From Chloroflexota bacterium (lineage in GTDB: Bacteria; Chloroflexota; Anaerolineae; Anaerolineales; Anaerolineaceae), in assembly GCA_021779955.1 (NCBI GenBank), contig JAJXZS010000050.1:225237-261937 (forward strand): a stretch of 36,701 nt of DNA, in the 5' to 3' direction. The notes beneath the pieces were generated by a model. That model was not told where the DNA came from and did no database searches. It worked only from the letters and a program-made list of their open reading frames with translations. The translations under genes and the position numbers were made by a program. Position 1 is the stretch's first letter, and each line of letters begins with the position of its first letter. Shown here piece after piece: positions 23,808 to 31,954 of the stretch.

Positions 23808-24881
23808 ATCGCCCAGTTCAGACTGCGATTCCTGCCTGGTTTGTGAGGCTGCTTGCTTTTGCAGTTGCTCGATGCGTTCCTGCAGTTCTTCCATGCCCAT
23901 TTCTTCGCGCTGGAAGGGCCCGCTCTTCAGGCGGTGCGGCAGCGCCAGTTCAGCAGCCAGGGCGATGTCGCGGTCGGTGATCGAGGTGCGGCCTTCGAAT
24001 GCAGCCTGGGCGCGGGCAGCCTTGAGGATCACCAGGTCAGCCCGGTGACCATCGACATTGAGCGAAGACGTAAGAGCAGCGATTGAAAGCAGGTTGCTGC
24101 TGGTATAGCGGACTTCGTCCACCAAATAGCGGCCTTTGTCGATCTGTTCGGAGAGCTCTTTTTCTTTGCTCATCCATTCGTCTCTGAAATGGCCCGGATC
24201 GGCTTCATAAGCCAGGTTGCGTTCCATGATCTGAACGCGGTCGCGTGCATCGCGGATGCCGCGAATCTCGACTGAAAGCGCAAACCGGTCGAGCAATTGC
24301 GGGCGTAGATCGCCTTCCTCTGGATTCATCGTTCCAACGAGGATGAAGCGTGCAGGGTGGGTAAACGAGATGCCCTCGCGTTCGACAATGTTCATGCCCA
24401 TCGCGGCGGCATCGAGAAGCACATCGACCACATGATCGTCGAGCAGGTTGACTTCGTCGATATAGAGCATGCCGCGATTCGCTGCAGCAAGCACGCCCGG
24501 CTCGAACGCGCGTACACCCTTCTGGATCGCTTTCTCGATATCGAGCGTTCCAACAACGCGGTCTTCAGTGGCCGAGACGGGCAGGTTGACGAATGGGGTC
24601 ACCCGCATCGCCACGGGCAGGCTTTCACCGCGGTCGTGCCGTTCCCGGCACTCGGTGCACCACTGCGCCGGCCGGTCGGGATCGCAGCCGAAGCGGCAAT
24701 CTGCAACGACTTTGACCTGGGGCAGCAGCGCGGCAAGCGCCCTGGCTGCGGTCGACTTGGCAGTTCCGCGTTCTCCACGGATGAGCACACCCCCGATGCG
24801 GGGATCAACGGCGTTTAAAACCAGGGCTCGGCGCATACGCTCCTGCCCTACAATTGCGGTAAACGGATAGATAGCTGGCAT
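23778..24881 (-). CDS. AAA+ metal chelatase subunit (ChlI/BchI/CobS-like)
   Basis: In the 0 frame this gene gives a 367-residue AAA+ ATPase like the small (I) subunit of magnesium and cobalt chelatases, which drives metal insertion into a tetrapyrrole. Walker A is GERGTAKST (36-44) and Walker B is GMLYIDEVNLLDDH. A cysteine cluster (DCRFGC, then WCTEC, about residues 61-80) is typical of the cobaltochelatase-related group. ITDRDIALAAELALPHRL marks the C-terminal lid. It ends in a charged tail cut by TAA right after an A7 run. With a -1 shift there, the same ribosome would continue into the VWA half. One gene could therefore supply both I-type and D-type subunits. AGGA lies about 9 bases before the ATG; no clear promoter was found. 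Confidence 0.9.
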   Translation of the reverse strand: MPAIYPFTAIVGQERMRRALVLNAVDPRIGGVLIRGERGTAKSTAARALAALLPQVKVVADCRFGCDPDRPAQWCTECRERHDRGESLPVAMRVTPFVNLPVSATEDRVVGTLDIEKAIQKGVRAFEPGVLAAANRGMLYIDEVNLLDDHVVDVLLDAAAMGMNIVEREGISFTHPARFILVGTMNPEEGDLRPQLLDRFALSVEIRGIRDARDRVQIMERNLAYEADPGHFRDEWMSKEKELSEQIDKGRYLVDEVRYTSSNLLSIAALTSSLNVDGHRADLVILKAARAQAAFEGRTSITDRDIALAAELALPHRLKSGPFQREEMGMEELQERIEQLQKQAASQTRQESQSELGDEEGSSSKKV

Positions 24882-24971
24882 TTTTGCAGTCCTGAGACGA
24901 AATTTTACCCAGTAAGTTTACCACAAGAGTACAATTCGGAGTAATATGGTAATAATTTCACGTTCAAGGCG

Positions 24972-25002
24972 AAAAAAACAGCACAGAAGATGATCTGTGC
25001 TG
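24972..25002 (-). terminator. Intrinsic terminator of the DUF4190 gene
   Basis: A perfect 9-bp stem (24979-24987 with 24994-25002, 6-base loop) is followed on the minus strand by seven Ts (24972-24978). It lies 29 bases beyond the DUF4190 stop. Confidence 0.9.
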
Positions 25003-25031
25003 CCTTTTGATCAAGATAGAACCTGTGTGGT

Positions 25032-25361
25032 CTAGTAATAGCCGATTTGAGACGAAATCGCGGGGAACAGCGCGGCGCCAAATGCCAGGAGGCATAATCC
25101 GCCAAGCACGATAACCCCAATTTGCACGTACCCCAGGATCAATCCTGCAAGAGCCATTCCATCGCCTGAAAGCGTGCCGTTGCTTTCGCGAATTTCCTTC
25201 TTCGCCAGGTGGCCGCAAATGATTGCAGCGATGGCTCCAAAGAACGGGATCAGGATCCACGCCACGATCCCTGAAACAAGGCTGACGATTGCCAGCGTGC
25301 TGTCTCGCCTCATCGGAGGCATCATTGGGCTGGGGACCATGTTCGATTCCGGTGTTGTCAT
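25032..25361 (-). CDS. DUF4190 small membrane protein
   Basis: This is a 109-residue membrane protein of the DUF4190 type, whose function is not known. A Pro/Met-rich cytoplasmic start is followed by a first hydrophobic segment (about 22-49: LAIVSLVSGIVAWILIPFFG and on). The family-typical ICGHLAKKEIRESNGTLSGDGMALAGLILGY connecting region (here split as ICGHLAKKEIRES and GDGMALAGLILGY) leads into a second helix at about 71-98. GAGGAG lies about 7 bases before the ATG. The gene is monocistronic, bounded by a strong terminator, and divergent from the mutase-subunit gene. Confidence 0.85.
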   Translation of the reverse strand: MTTPESNMVPSPMMPPMRRDSTLAIVSLVSGIVAWILIPFFGAIAAIICGHLAKKEIRESNGTLSGDGMALAGLILGYVQIGVIVLGGLCLLAFGAALFPAISSQIGYY

Positions 25362-25498
25362 TCTATTCTCCTCTTCTTATCTTGTGAACCGTTTGTAGAA
25401 TCATTTTATACCTATTTATACGTTCCTGCCCCTAAAAAGGTTCCATAAGGGTTGGCTTTTTATCTATACGCCGCTGACTGAATTTGTCGCCACTTTCA

Positions 25499-25527
25499 TT
25501 TAATGAGCAGACGTTCGAGGGTATAAT
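25499..25527 (+). promoter_or_regulatory. Promoter of the mutase-subunit/meaB pair
   Basis: TTTAAT (25499-25504), a 17-base spacer, then a perfect TATAAT (25522-25527). The predicted leader is about 30 bases and holds GGAG before the ATG at 25564. Confidence 0.6.
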
Positions 25528-25563
25528 CAAGAGTGACATCAATTTGCAGGATTGGAGAAGCCT

Positions 25564-25965
25564 ATGCAAGAACAGAAAATTCGCGTGCTGGTTGCAAAAC
25601 CGGGTCTCGACGGCCATGATCGCGGCGCCAAAGTCATCGCACAGGCGCTTCGCAATGCAGGCATGGAGGTCATCTACACGGGTCTGCGCCAGACCCCCGA
25701 GATGATCGCAGAGGCAGCTTTGCAATAGGACGTGAATGTCATTGGCATTTCCATTCTTTCCGGTGCGCACATGGCCCTGGTGCCTAGGATCGTCGATCTG
25801 GTTCGCGCGAATGGCCAAAGCGACGTGAGCATTTTTGTGGGCGGCATCATTCCCGAGGAAGATATACCTCTCTTGCTCGAAAAAGGAGTCCGCGCGGTTT
25901 ACGGACCTGGTACTCCGACGTCTAAAGTAATCGAAGATATCCGCCGGGAATTCGCCGCGGCTTAA
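25564..25965 (+). pseudogene. Methylmalonyl-CoA mutase B12-binding subunit, broken by one in-frame TAG
   Basis: The reading frame encodes a complete small cobalamin-binding subunit of (R)-methylmalonyl-CoA mutase type (132 coded residues), interrupted once. The first 54 residues hold the B12-ligand motif DGHDRG (16-21) and run to [15 protein letters not shown]-type sequence (here [15 protein letters not shown]). TAG follows at 25726-25728, and the same frame resumes with DVNVIGISILSGAH and GGIIPEEDI to a normal TAA. Homologues usually have Glu at the stop position, and GAG to TAG is one change. Promoter, Shine-Dalgarno sequence and all other motifs are intact, so the break is recent, a sequencing error, or suppressed. 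GTG at 25732 could restart translation but would give only part of the fold. The large catalytic subunit is not in the window. Confidence 0.85.
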
Positions 25966-25984
25966 CTGCATAGATTGGTTTGTG

Positions 25985-26995
25985 ATGACTGCTGCTGAAT
26001 CCATCCTTGCCGGTGACCGCCTTGCCCTGTCCAGGCTGTTGACACAAGTGGAAAACGGGACGAAAGAAGGGGAAGCCGAGCTGGATTTGCTCTTTAAAAA
26101 CACAGGACACGCCCACCTTGTTGGCATTACCGGCGCTCCGGGCACCGGTAAATCATCACTGGTCAACCAGATTGCCCTGGCTGCCCGCAATCCAGGGGAG
26201 GGGGTGCAGCGCAGCGTCGCCATCGTCGCTGTGGATCCCTCGAGTCCATTCAGCGGAGGGGCTGTACTTGGCGACAGGGTGCGCATGCGCGATCTATCGG
26301 GTGATCCTGGCGTCTTCATCCGTTCGATGGCCACGCGGGGCGCTTTGGGCGGACTGGCCCGCAAGACAGCAGGCGTGGTGCAGGTGCTCGATGCTGCCGG
26401 CTTCGACCTCATCCTGATCGAAACCGTGGGCGCGGGTCAATCAGAGGTGGATATTGCGCGCCTTGCGCACACCACTATTGTGGTCGAAAACCCTGGCATG
26501 GGCGACGATATTCAGGCCATCAAGGCAGGCATTCTCGAAATCGCCGATATCCTGGTCATCAACAAAGCCGACCGCCCCGGCGTGGATAACACCGAACGCG
26601 CTTTGCGCGTCAACCTCGAACTTGGATACCCGCAGGGAGAGCGCAATCATGTCTTCCTGGAAGCAGGCCACGTTCCCGAGGCTCTGACGGGTACTGCACA
26701 AATTGAAGGGAAGTGGATTCCGCCAGTGCTGAAGACCATCGCGATCCAGCCCAGCGGAATCGAGGAATTGGTGAAGGCGATCTGGCAGCACCGTGAGTAT
26801 CTGGTCAGGTTCGGTTTGCTGGCAGCGCGAGATCAGGAACGGCTTGCCCATGATTTCGAGCTCGCCCTGCAGGCGCGCTTGAAGCATGATTGGCGGCGGC
26901 GCACCAAAGATGCAGATTTGAAGCATGTGATGAACGAATTGTATTCAAGGAAGATATCGCCAAGACAGGCTGTCGATCGCCTGATCGAACGATAA
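25985..26995 (+). CDS. meaB: Methylmalonyl-CoA mutase-associated GTPase MeaB
   Basis: MeaB is a G3E-family GTPase chaperone that gates cobalamin loading and protects methylmalonyl-CoA mutase. The 336-residue protein shows Walker A in TGAPGTGKSSL, the VDPSSPFSGGAVLGDRVRM signature of the ArgK/MeaB group, the switch region ILIETVGAGQSEVDIA, and NKAD for guanine specificity. Residues near the C terminus (HVMNELYSRKISPRQAVDRLI) form the dimerisation arm. It lies 19 bases after the broken mutase subunit, which fits a shared operon. The start is GTG 25982 or ATG 25985, with no strong Shine-Dalgarno sequence; coupling to the upstream gene is likely. Confidence 0.93.
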   Translation: MTAAESILAGDRLALSRLLTQVENGTKEGEAELDLLFKNTGHAHLVGITGAPGTGKSSLVNQIALAARNPGEGVQRSVAIVAVDPSSPFSGGAVLGDRVRMRDLSGDPGVFIRSMATRGALGGLARKTAGVVQVLDAAGFDLILIETVGAGQSEVDIARLAHTTIVVENPGMGDDIQAIKAGILEIADILVINKADRPGVDNTERALRVNLELGYPQGERNHVFLEAGHVPEALTGTAQIEGKWIPPVLKTIAIQPSGIEELVKAIWQHREYLVRFGLLAARDQERLAHDFELALQARLKHDWRRRTKDADLKHVMNELYSRKISPRQAVDRLIER

Positions 26996-27002
26996 ATGAC
27001 CG

Positions 27003-27031
27003 TTGATATAATGCTCAGGCAATTGTATGAT
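27003..27031 (+). promoter_or_regulatory. Promoter of the aspS-GNAT-prs-mutM run
   Basis: TTGATA (27003-27008), a 17-base spacer, then TATGAT (27026-27031). A second TATAAT at 27007-27012 overlaps the -35 box and may mark another start. The leader is about 26 bases and contains GGAGAG. Confidence 0.65.
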
Positions 27032-27063
27032 GGTTAGATTATAGATCGGCATGGAGAGAGAAG

Positions 27064-28383
27064 ATGGAAAGAACTTACGTTGGAGACCTGAAAGAAAACA
27101 TCGGAAAAACGGTCAAACTTGAGGGCTGGCTGCAAACCCTGAGAGATCAAAAGAAAATGCAGTTTCTCATCCTGCGCGATCCCACGGGACTTGCCCAGGT
27201 AGCCAATTTCAAACCCAATGACGAAGAGTTGGCTGCCCGTATTTCCCAGGTCAATCCTGAATCTGCGATCATTGTCACCGGAAAGGTCGTCGAGAACCCG
27301 GTCGTCAAACTTGGCGGGATTGAAGTGCAGTTGGAGACTCTGACCGTCGACAACCTGGCGGAATCGCCCCTCCCATTCGATCCATTCGGTGAAACGCTGC
27401 CGATGCTGGACTACCGCCTCGATTGGCGCTACATGGATCTGCGCCGTCCCATTAATTCGCTCTTGTTCAAGGTGGAAACCCTTGTCCAGCAGGCGATGCG
27501 TGAATACTGGTCTCAAAAGCACTTTGTCGAGATGCATTCACCCAAGCTCACAAGTTCTCCAAGCGAGAGCGGAGCCGAACTCTTCTCGCTGGATTATTTC
27601 GATCGCAAAGCTTATCTTACCCAGTCGCCCCAATTCTACAAGCAGATGGCCATGGCAGCCGGTTTCGAGCGCATTTTCGAGATCGGTCCCGTCTTCCGCG
27701 CCGATCCATCCTTTACCGCCCGCCACATGACCGAGTTCACCGGCGTCGATGTCGAGATTTCATGGATCGATTCGCATGAAGATGTCATGGAGTTCCAGGA
27801 ACGCTGGCTCCAATATGTCTATCAGCGCGTCAAGGATGAATATGGCGACGAGATCAAGGAAATCTTTGGTGTCGACATTGTTGTCCCTGAAGTACCCTTC
27901 CCCCGCATTCCGATGGCTGAAGCGGTCAGGATTCTAAAAGAGCGCGGATATACGATTCCAGCGGAAAAGAAGGGCGACCTCGATCCCGGTGGTGAACGTG
28001 AGATCGCAGCATACGTAAAGGAAAAGTTCAACCACGATTTCGTCTTCCTCACTGATTGGCCTGCCACTGTGCGCCCCTTCTATCATATGCGCCTTGCGCC
28101 GGATTCTCCCCTCACGCGTAGCTATGACTTGATTGCCAACGGTCTCGAGATTACCACAGGCGCCCAGCGCGAGCATCGTGCTGATATCCTTGCCAAACAG
28201 GCGCTTGAAAAAGGTCTGCATCTCGAACCCATCCAGTATTACATCGATTTCTTCCGTTACGGCTGTCCCAGTCACGGCGGTTTTGGTCTCGGTCTTGCCC
28301 GCTTGATGATGGTACTGCTCAATTTGAACAACATCCGCGAGTCGGTGTACATCTTTCGAGGACCAACGCGTTTGAACCCATAA
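27064..28383 (+). CDS. aspS: Aspartyl-tRNA synthetase, archaeal type
   Basis: This 439-residue class II synthetase charges tRNA with aspartate. It is of the short archaeal type: an OB-fold anticodon domain (1-100, with EGWLQTLRD) joined directly to the catalytic domain, without the GAD insertion of ordinary bacterial AspRS. Motif 2 is FRADPSFTARHMTEF, the amino-acid pocket has GAQREHR, and motif 3 is GGFGLGLARLMM. Bacteria with this type often use it as a non-discriminating enzyme that also makes Asp-tRNA(Asn) for GatCAB amidation. The OB-fold position that separates the two classes appears to be Gln here, so the specificity cannot be called. GGAGAG precedes the ATG. Confidence 0.9.
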   Translation: MERTYVGDLKENIGKTVKLEGWLQTLRDQKKMQFLILRDPTGLAQVANFKPNDEELAARISQVNPESAIIVTGKVVENPVVKLGGIEVQLETLTVDNLAESPLPFDPFGETLPMLDYRLDWRYMDLRRPINSLLFKVETLVQQAMREYWSQKHFVEMHSPKLTSSPSESGAELFSLDYFDRKAYLTQSPQFYKQMAMAAGFERIFEIGPVFRADPSFTARHMTEFTGVDVEISWIDSHEDVMEFQERWLQYVYQRVKDEYGDEIKEIFGVDIVVPEVPFPRIPMAEAVRILKERGYTIPAEKKGDLDPGGEREIAAYVKEKFNHDFVFLTDWPATVRPFYHMRLAPDSPLTRSYDLIANGLEITTGAQREHRADILAKQALEKGLHLEPIQYYIDFFRYGCPSHGGFGLGLARLMMVLLNLNNIRESVYIFRGPTRLNP

Positions 28384-28399
28384 CCAGTCAGGAGCAGAT

Positions 28400-28945
28400 A
28401 TGATTACCGGAGACAAAGTAAGGCTGCGAGCCATCGAACGGACCGATATTCCGAGCTTCGTACGCTGGCTGAATGATCCCGAAGTGACAGAAAACCTGCT
28501 CATCCACTCACCGCTTTCAAAAGCGATGGAAGAGGGTTGGTTCGATCGGCACCTTGCCCAGAATCCGAACGAAGGTGAAGTGCTGGGAATCGAAGTGATG
28601 GTCGGCTCCACCTGGGTTCACGTTGGAAATACCGGCCTGCACGGCATCGAGCCTGTACATCTCGTGGCTGAATTCGGCATTTTTATCGGTGAAAAACAGT
28701 ATTGGAACCTGGGTTTTGGGCGTGAAGCCACCCGCTTGATGCTCAAGCATGGGTTCGAAGATATAAACCTCCACCGCATTTACTTGCATGTCTACGAGCC
28801 TAATCTTCGCGCAATCAAAGCCTATGAAGCAGCCGGCTTCAAGCGCGAGGGCGTTATGCGCGAGGCGGTTTATAAGAACGGGAAGTATCTCAATGTGATC
28901 CTGATGAGTATGCTCCATTCAGAATGGATCGCGGCGAACAGATAA
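28400..28945 (+). CDS. GNAT family N-acetyltransferase (RimJ/RimL-like)
   Basis: This 181-residue acetyltransferase moves an acetyl group from acetyl-CoA to an amine. It has the GNAT acetyl-CoA loop (YWNLGFGREATRLMLKHGF, about residues 101-119) and the C-terminal LHVYEPNLRAIKAYEAAGFKREG segment typical of the RimJ/RimL branch. That branch includes ribosomal-protein N-terminal and spermidine acetyltransferases; the substrate here is unknown. AGGAG lies 6 bases before the ATG. It sits 16 bases after aspS and 12 before prs, in an evident operon. Confidence 0.88.
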   Translation: MITGDKVRLRAIERTDIPSFVRWLNDPEVTENLLIHSPLSKAMEEGWFDRHLAQNPNEGEVLGIEVMVGSTWVHVGNTGLHGIEPVHLVAEFGIFIGEKQYWNLGFGREATRLMLKHGFEDINLHRIYLHVYEPNLRAIKAYEAAGFKREGVMREAVYKNGKYLNVILMSMLHSEWIAANR

Positions 28946-28957
28946 AGGAGTACTCAA

Positions 28958-29953
28958 ATGCCGATCATTCACTCCACCCGCCACGAGCGGATGAAATATG
29001 GCGATATCAAGCTATATGCAGGGACTGCCTGCCCGGAACTGGCGCTGCGCATATCCACCCATATGGGCATCGCCCTTTGCGACCGCGATATCATCACTTT
29101 TCCGAACGATAATCTCTTCGTCAAATTGCATTCCAGTGTTCGCGGGCAGGATTGCTACGTCATCCAAACCACGTCAGCCCCGGTGCATCGCAACCTGATG
29201 GAACTGCTCATCCTGCTGCAAACGCTGCGGCTTGATTCGGCAGCGCGTATCACAGCAGTCGTGCCCTATCTTTGTTATGCCCGCTCGGATAAAAAGGATC
29301 AGCCGCGCATCCCGATTACCGCCCGACTCGTCGCCGATATGATCGAGGTCGCAGGCGCAGACCGCTATATGACTCTCGATCTGCATGCCGGCCAGATCCA
29401 GGGTTTCTTCTCCATCCCGGGAGACGTGCTCAGCGCCTTCTATAATATCGTCGATTACTTCAAAGCCAAACGATCTTCTTTAAAAAATCCGGTCGTCGTT
29501 ACTGCCGACCTGGGATTTGCGAAGAAGGGACGCAACTATGCTGTTGCCCTGGATGCCCCGCTTGCCTTCATCGAGAAGCGCCGTCTCAGCAACGACGCCA
29601 GGGCTCAAGCCCTTACTTTGATCGGCGAATGCCAGGACCGCGATGTGATCATTGTGGACGATGAGGTCGATACGGGCGGATCGATCGTTCAGGCCGTCAA
29701 CCTCGTCAAGGAACGCGGCGCCCGCGACGTTTACGTCTCGTTCATTCACCCTGTGCTTTCCGCCAATGCGGCTGAACGATTGTCCGTTTTGCCGGTGAAC
29801 GAATTTGTGACCACCGATACAGTGCCCATCGGTCCGGAAAAACTCAAGCTTTTTGGCGGCAGGCTGACCACCCTATCGATCGCACCGCTCCTCGGTGAAG
29901 TGATCGCAAGGGCAAACGCAGGCCGTAGCGTGGGTGAGCTCTTCAACGAATGA
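28958..29953 (+). CDS. prs: Ribose-phosphate pyrophosphokinase
   Basis: Prs makes PRPP from ribose 5-phosphate and ATP, feeding nucleotide, histidine and tryptophan synthesis. The 331-residue protein has SVRGQDCYVIQTTSAP, NLMELLILLQTLR, the catalytic flexible-loop region YARSDKKDQPRIPITARL, DLHAGQIQGFF, and the PRPP-binding loop VIIVDDEVDTGGSI. Some positions are off the usual bacterial pattern: the ATP loop reads ARSDKKD where RQDRK is common, and NDN appears where SDGE is usual. It is therefore a divergent class or a second copy rather than the textbook enzyme. AAAGGAG lies 7 bases before the ATG. It is third in the aspS-GNAT-prs run. Confidence 0.92.
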   Translation: MPIIHSTRHERMKYGDIKLYAGTACPELALRISTHMGIALCDRDIITFPNDNLFVKLHSSVRGQDCYVIQTTSAPVHRNLMELLILLQTLRLDSAARITAVVPYLCYARSDKKDQPRIPITARLVADMIEVAGADRYMTLDLHAGQIQGFFSIPGDVLSAFYNIVDYFKAKRSSLKNPVVVTADLGFAKKGRNYAVALDAPLAFIEKRRLSNDARAQALTLIGECQDRDVIIVDDEVDTGGSIVQAVNLVKERGARDVYVSFIHPVLSANAAERLSVLPVNEFVTTDTVPIGPEKLKLFGGRLTTLSIAPLLGEVIARANAGRSVGELFNE

Positions 29954-29997
29954 TGCGCCTGTGAATTTGAAAGGAAAACGCTCTTTGGGCGGATTGT

Positions 29998-30858
29998 TTG
30001 CCCGAACTTCCTGAAGTCGAAACCATCGTAAATGCGCTCAAGCATCCCATCGATTGGCCTTTTCCCGCAGATACAGGGCTTGCGCTGCAACCAGGCGTTG
30101 TGGGGCGTCGGATTGCCTTTGTCGATGTGCTCTGGGATCGCACAGTGGCAACTCCTGGCGTGGACGAGTTCAAATCCCGTGTCCGGGGGCTTGCTATTTG
30201 CGGTGTTGCGCGTAGGGGGAAATTCGTCTTGATCGACCTGCCGCCCTTGACCATGCTGATCCATCTGCGTATGAGCGGCGACCTGCGTGTTGTGGAGGCT
30301 GGAACACCGCTTTTAACGCATGATCGCCTGCGCATTACCTTCGAAGACGGCGCAATGCTCGTCTTCAACGACACGCGCAAGTTCGGCAGGGTTTGGCTCG
30401 TCGACGATCCGGATGAGATACTTCACAACCTTGGCTTGGATCCTTTTGCCGCTGAACTCACACCCGGTGCATTCTATGATGCGCTGCATAAGAAACACTC
30501 GCGCATCAAGCCCCTTTTACTCGATCAAAGATTTATTGCAGGGCTGGGCAATATCTACTCTGACGAGGCATTGTTCAGGGCAAAAATCCATCCTTTGACC
30601 CTTTCGAACCAACTGACGCCAGTTGAAGCCGCCAACCTTCTTCAAGCCATCCGGGATGTCCTTGTAGAATCAATTGCCCGCAACGGCTCAAGCATCGACT
30701 GGGTCTACCGCGGCGGATCGTTTCAAAATCACTTCAAGGTCTATCAATGCACCGGTGAGCCCTGCGAGATTTGCGGAACACCCATCGAAAGGATCGTTTT
30801 GGGGCAGCGCAGCACCCACTTTTGCCCCAATTGTCAATTGTTAAAGCCCTTTGCCTGA
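29998..30858 (+). CDS. mutM: Formamidopyrimidine-DNA glycosylase
   Basis: MutM (Fpg) removes 8-oxoguanine and formamidopyrimidines and cleaves the abasic site. The start is TTG at 29998: it makes the protein begin Met-Pro-Glu-Leu-Pro-Glu, placing the catalytic Pro at position 2 (N-terminal after Met removal) and Glu at 3, which fixes the start. Lys75 in RRGKF matches the catalytic lysine of E. coli. The H2TH region contains DQRFIAGLGNIYSDEALF. The C-terminal zinc finger is complete (CEIC, then 16 residues to CPNC). GGGCGGA precedes the TTG. The protein is 286 aa, slightly longer than usual. It lies 44 bases after prs. Confidence 0.96.
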   Translation: MPELPEVETIVNALKHPIDWPFPADTGLALQPGVVGRRIAFVDVLWDRTVATPGVDEFKSRVRGLAICGVARRGKFVLIDLPPLTMLIHLRMSGDLRVVEAGTPLLTHDRLRITFEDGAMLVFNDTRKFGRVWLVDDPDEILHNLGLDPFAAELTPGAFYDALHKKHSRIKPLLLDQRFIAGLGNIYSDEALFRAKIHPLTLSNQLTPVEAANLLQAIRDVLVESIARNGSSIDWVYRGGSFQNHFKVYQCTGEPCEICGTPIERIVLGQRSTHFCPNCQLLKPFA

Positions 30859-30874
30859 CAAAAATGTTCGTTTG

Positions 30875-30897
30875 GTTGCGTTAATGCAACTTTTTTT
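30875..30897 (+). terminator. Short intrinsic terminator after mutM
   Basis: A 5-bp stem GTTGC / GCAAC (30875-30879 with 30886-30890) is followed by seven Ts (30891-30897). The stem is weak but the T run is perfect. The same bases serve as -35 box and spacer of the next promoter. Confidence 0.6.
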
Positions 30898-30904
30898 GTA
30901 TAGT
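30876..30904 (+). promoter_or_regulatory. Promoter of the Ala/Glu/Pro-rich membrane protein gene
   Basis: TTGCGT (30876-30881), a 17-base spacer, then TATAGT (30899-30904). The predicted start near 30911 gives a leader of about 60 bases. The promoter core overlaps the mutM terminator almost completely. Confidence 0.65.
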
Positions 30905-30970
30905 AGTTAAATCAATCGTTAGCGGTAGTTTGCCAATTGCACACCGGAATTTTCAACAGCGAGGTGACAC

Positions 30971-31846
30971 ATGCCTGTACTCTCGAACACGATCTTTCTT
31001 GTCATGGTCGGGATCGTTGGGTTACTCGTCGGTTTATTGATCGGGTACCTTTTTGCAGACCGTGAGCCCAAGAAAGCCAAAGAAGACGGAATCCCGGCCG
31101 ACCTGCGCAAGGACGGTTTTTCTGACGTTGCGCGGCTGCTGTATTCACCTTTGAAAAAAAGGATCATCACAGGCATGGACGGGGGATTCTTCCGCGAAGC
31201 GCGGGAGCTTACCTCTGATCAACAAACCCGCCTGGCCAAGGTCATTCGAATCTGGGGTGATTGGGCGAACCGGGTGACCGAGCAACCGGTCGAAGCGCCT
31301 GTGCAGGCCGAACCTTCAACACAAGAAGTTGCACTTCAAGCAGAAGCTGCTGTCGTAGCTGAGTCGGCTGCATTCGCTGCTGAACCCGAGCCTGCTCAAG
31401 CCGAATCTGCACCAGAGCCATTCGATGCGTCCTCGCTTTACACACCCGAAGAAGAGACTGGCGCAGCTTCCGAAAGCACCATGGCTGCACGCCCCGTGGT
31501 CGACCTTGTGAATGAAGAAGCCCGGACTACTGAGACACAAGCTCCTGAAACGCCTGCAGAGGTTGCTGAACCTGAAACGGCCCCTGAACCGCCGGCGGTC
31601 AAGAATCAAACGATTGTCGAACAGATCAACGACGTCTTGCAGGGAAAACTCGCGGGCACTCAGTATGAGCACCGCGCTTTGGTCCTTCAGGATGATATGA
31701 ATAATGGCGTGATCGTGTATATCGGAAGTGAAAAGTATGCCGGAATCGAGCTCGTCCCATATCCTGATGCCCAGGAATTGATCCGCGATGCGGTTGCGGA
31801 ATGGGAACAAAAATACGAAGCAGGGCAGAGCGCTCCAGCGCAGTAA
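30971..31846 (+). CDS. Membrane-anchored protein with Ala/Glu/Pro-rich linker
   Basis: The family is not recognised. The 291-residue protein starts with one membrane helix (about residues 7-29, with short DRE/KK stop-transfer charges after it). A small globular segment follows (about 40-105: LRKDGFSDVARLLYSPLKKRIITGMDG, then LTSDQQTRLAKVIRIWGDWA). Residues about 110-215 are a low-complexity Ala/Glu/Pro-rich linker. A second compact domain ends the protein (about 216-285: IVEQINDVLQGKLAG, LVLQDDMNNGVIVYIGSEKYAGIELVP). The bulk is probably cytoplasmic given the positive charges after the helix. GAGGTG precedes the ATG, and the gene has its own promoter. Confidence 0.75.
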   Translation: MPVLSNTIFLVMVGIVGLLVGLLIGYLFADREPKKAKEDGIPADLRKDGFSDVARLLYSPLKKRIITGMDGGFFREARELTSDQQTRLAKVIRIWGDWANRVTEQPVEAPVQAEPSTQEVALQAEAAVVAESAAFAAEPEPAQAESAPEPFDASSLYTPEEETGAASESTMAARPVVDLVNEEARTTETQAPETPAEVAEPETAPEPPAVKNQTIVEQINDVLQGKLAGTQYEHRALVLQDDMNNGVIVYIGSEKYAGIELVPYPDAQELIRDAVAEWEQKYEAGQSAPAQ

Positions 31847-31954
31847 ATTCGGAAGGCACAACCGGTAAGTCTGTCCCGGATCGACCGCATGGGGCAGGTT
31901 CTTGATTGTAGGTTGCGTCCATTCCTTGGTTTCAGACAATCGAATTGATCTCTA

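Noticed and set aside
25362-25563. A cobalamin riboswitch upstream of the B12-binding subunit gene.
   Set aside because: The predicted leader is only about 30 bases and no B12-box-like sequence was seen.
25726-25728. Pyrrolysine or other reassignment of TAG as the explanation for the internal stop.
   Set aside because: TAG is the terminal stop of several other genes here, and homologues carry Glu one base change away, so mutation or error is simpler.
25432-26412. A 326-codon minus-strand open frame opposite the mutase subunit and meaB.
   Set aside because: Ser/Pro/Arg-rich translation with no motif; the plus strand encodes MeaB with full GTPase motifs.
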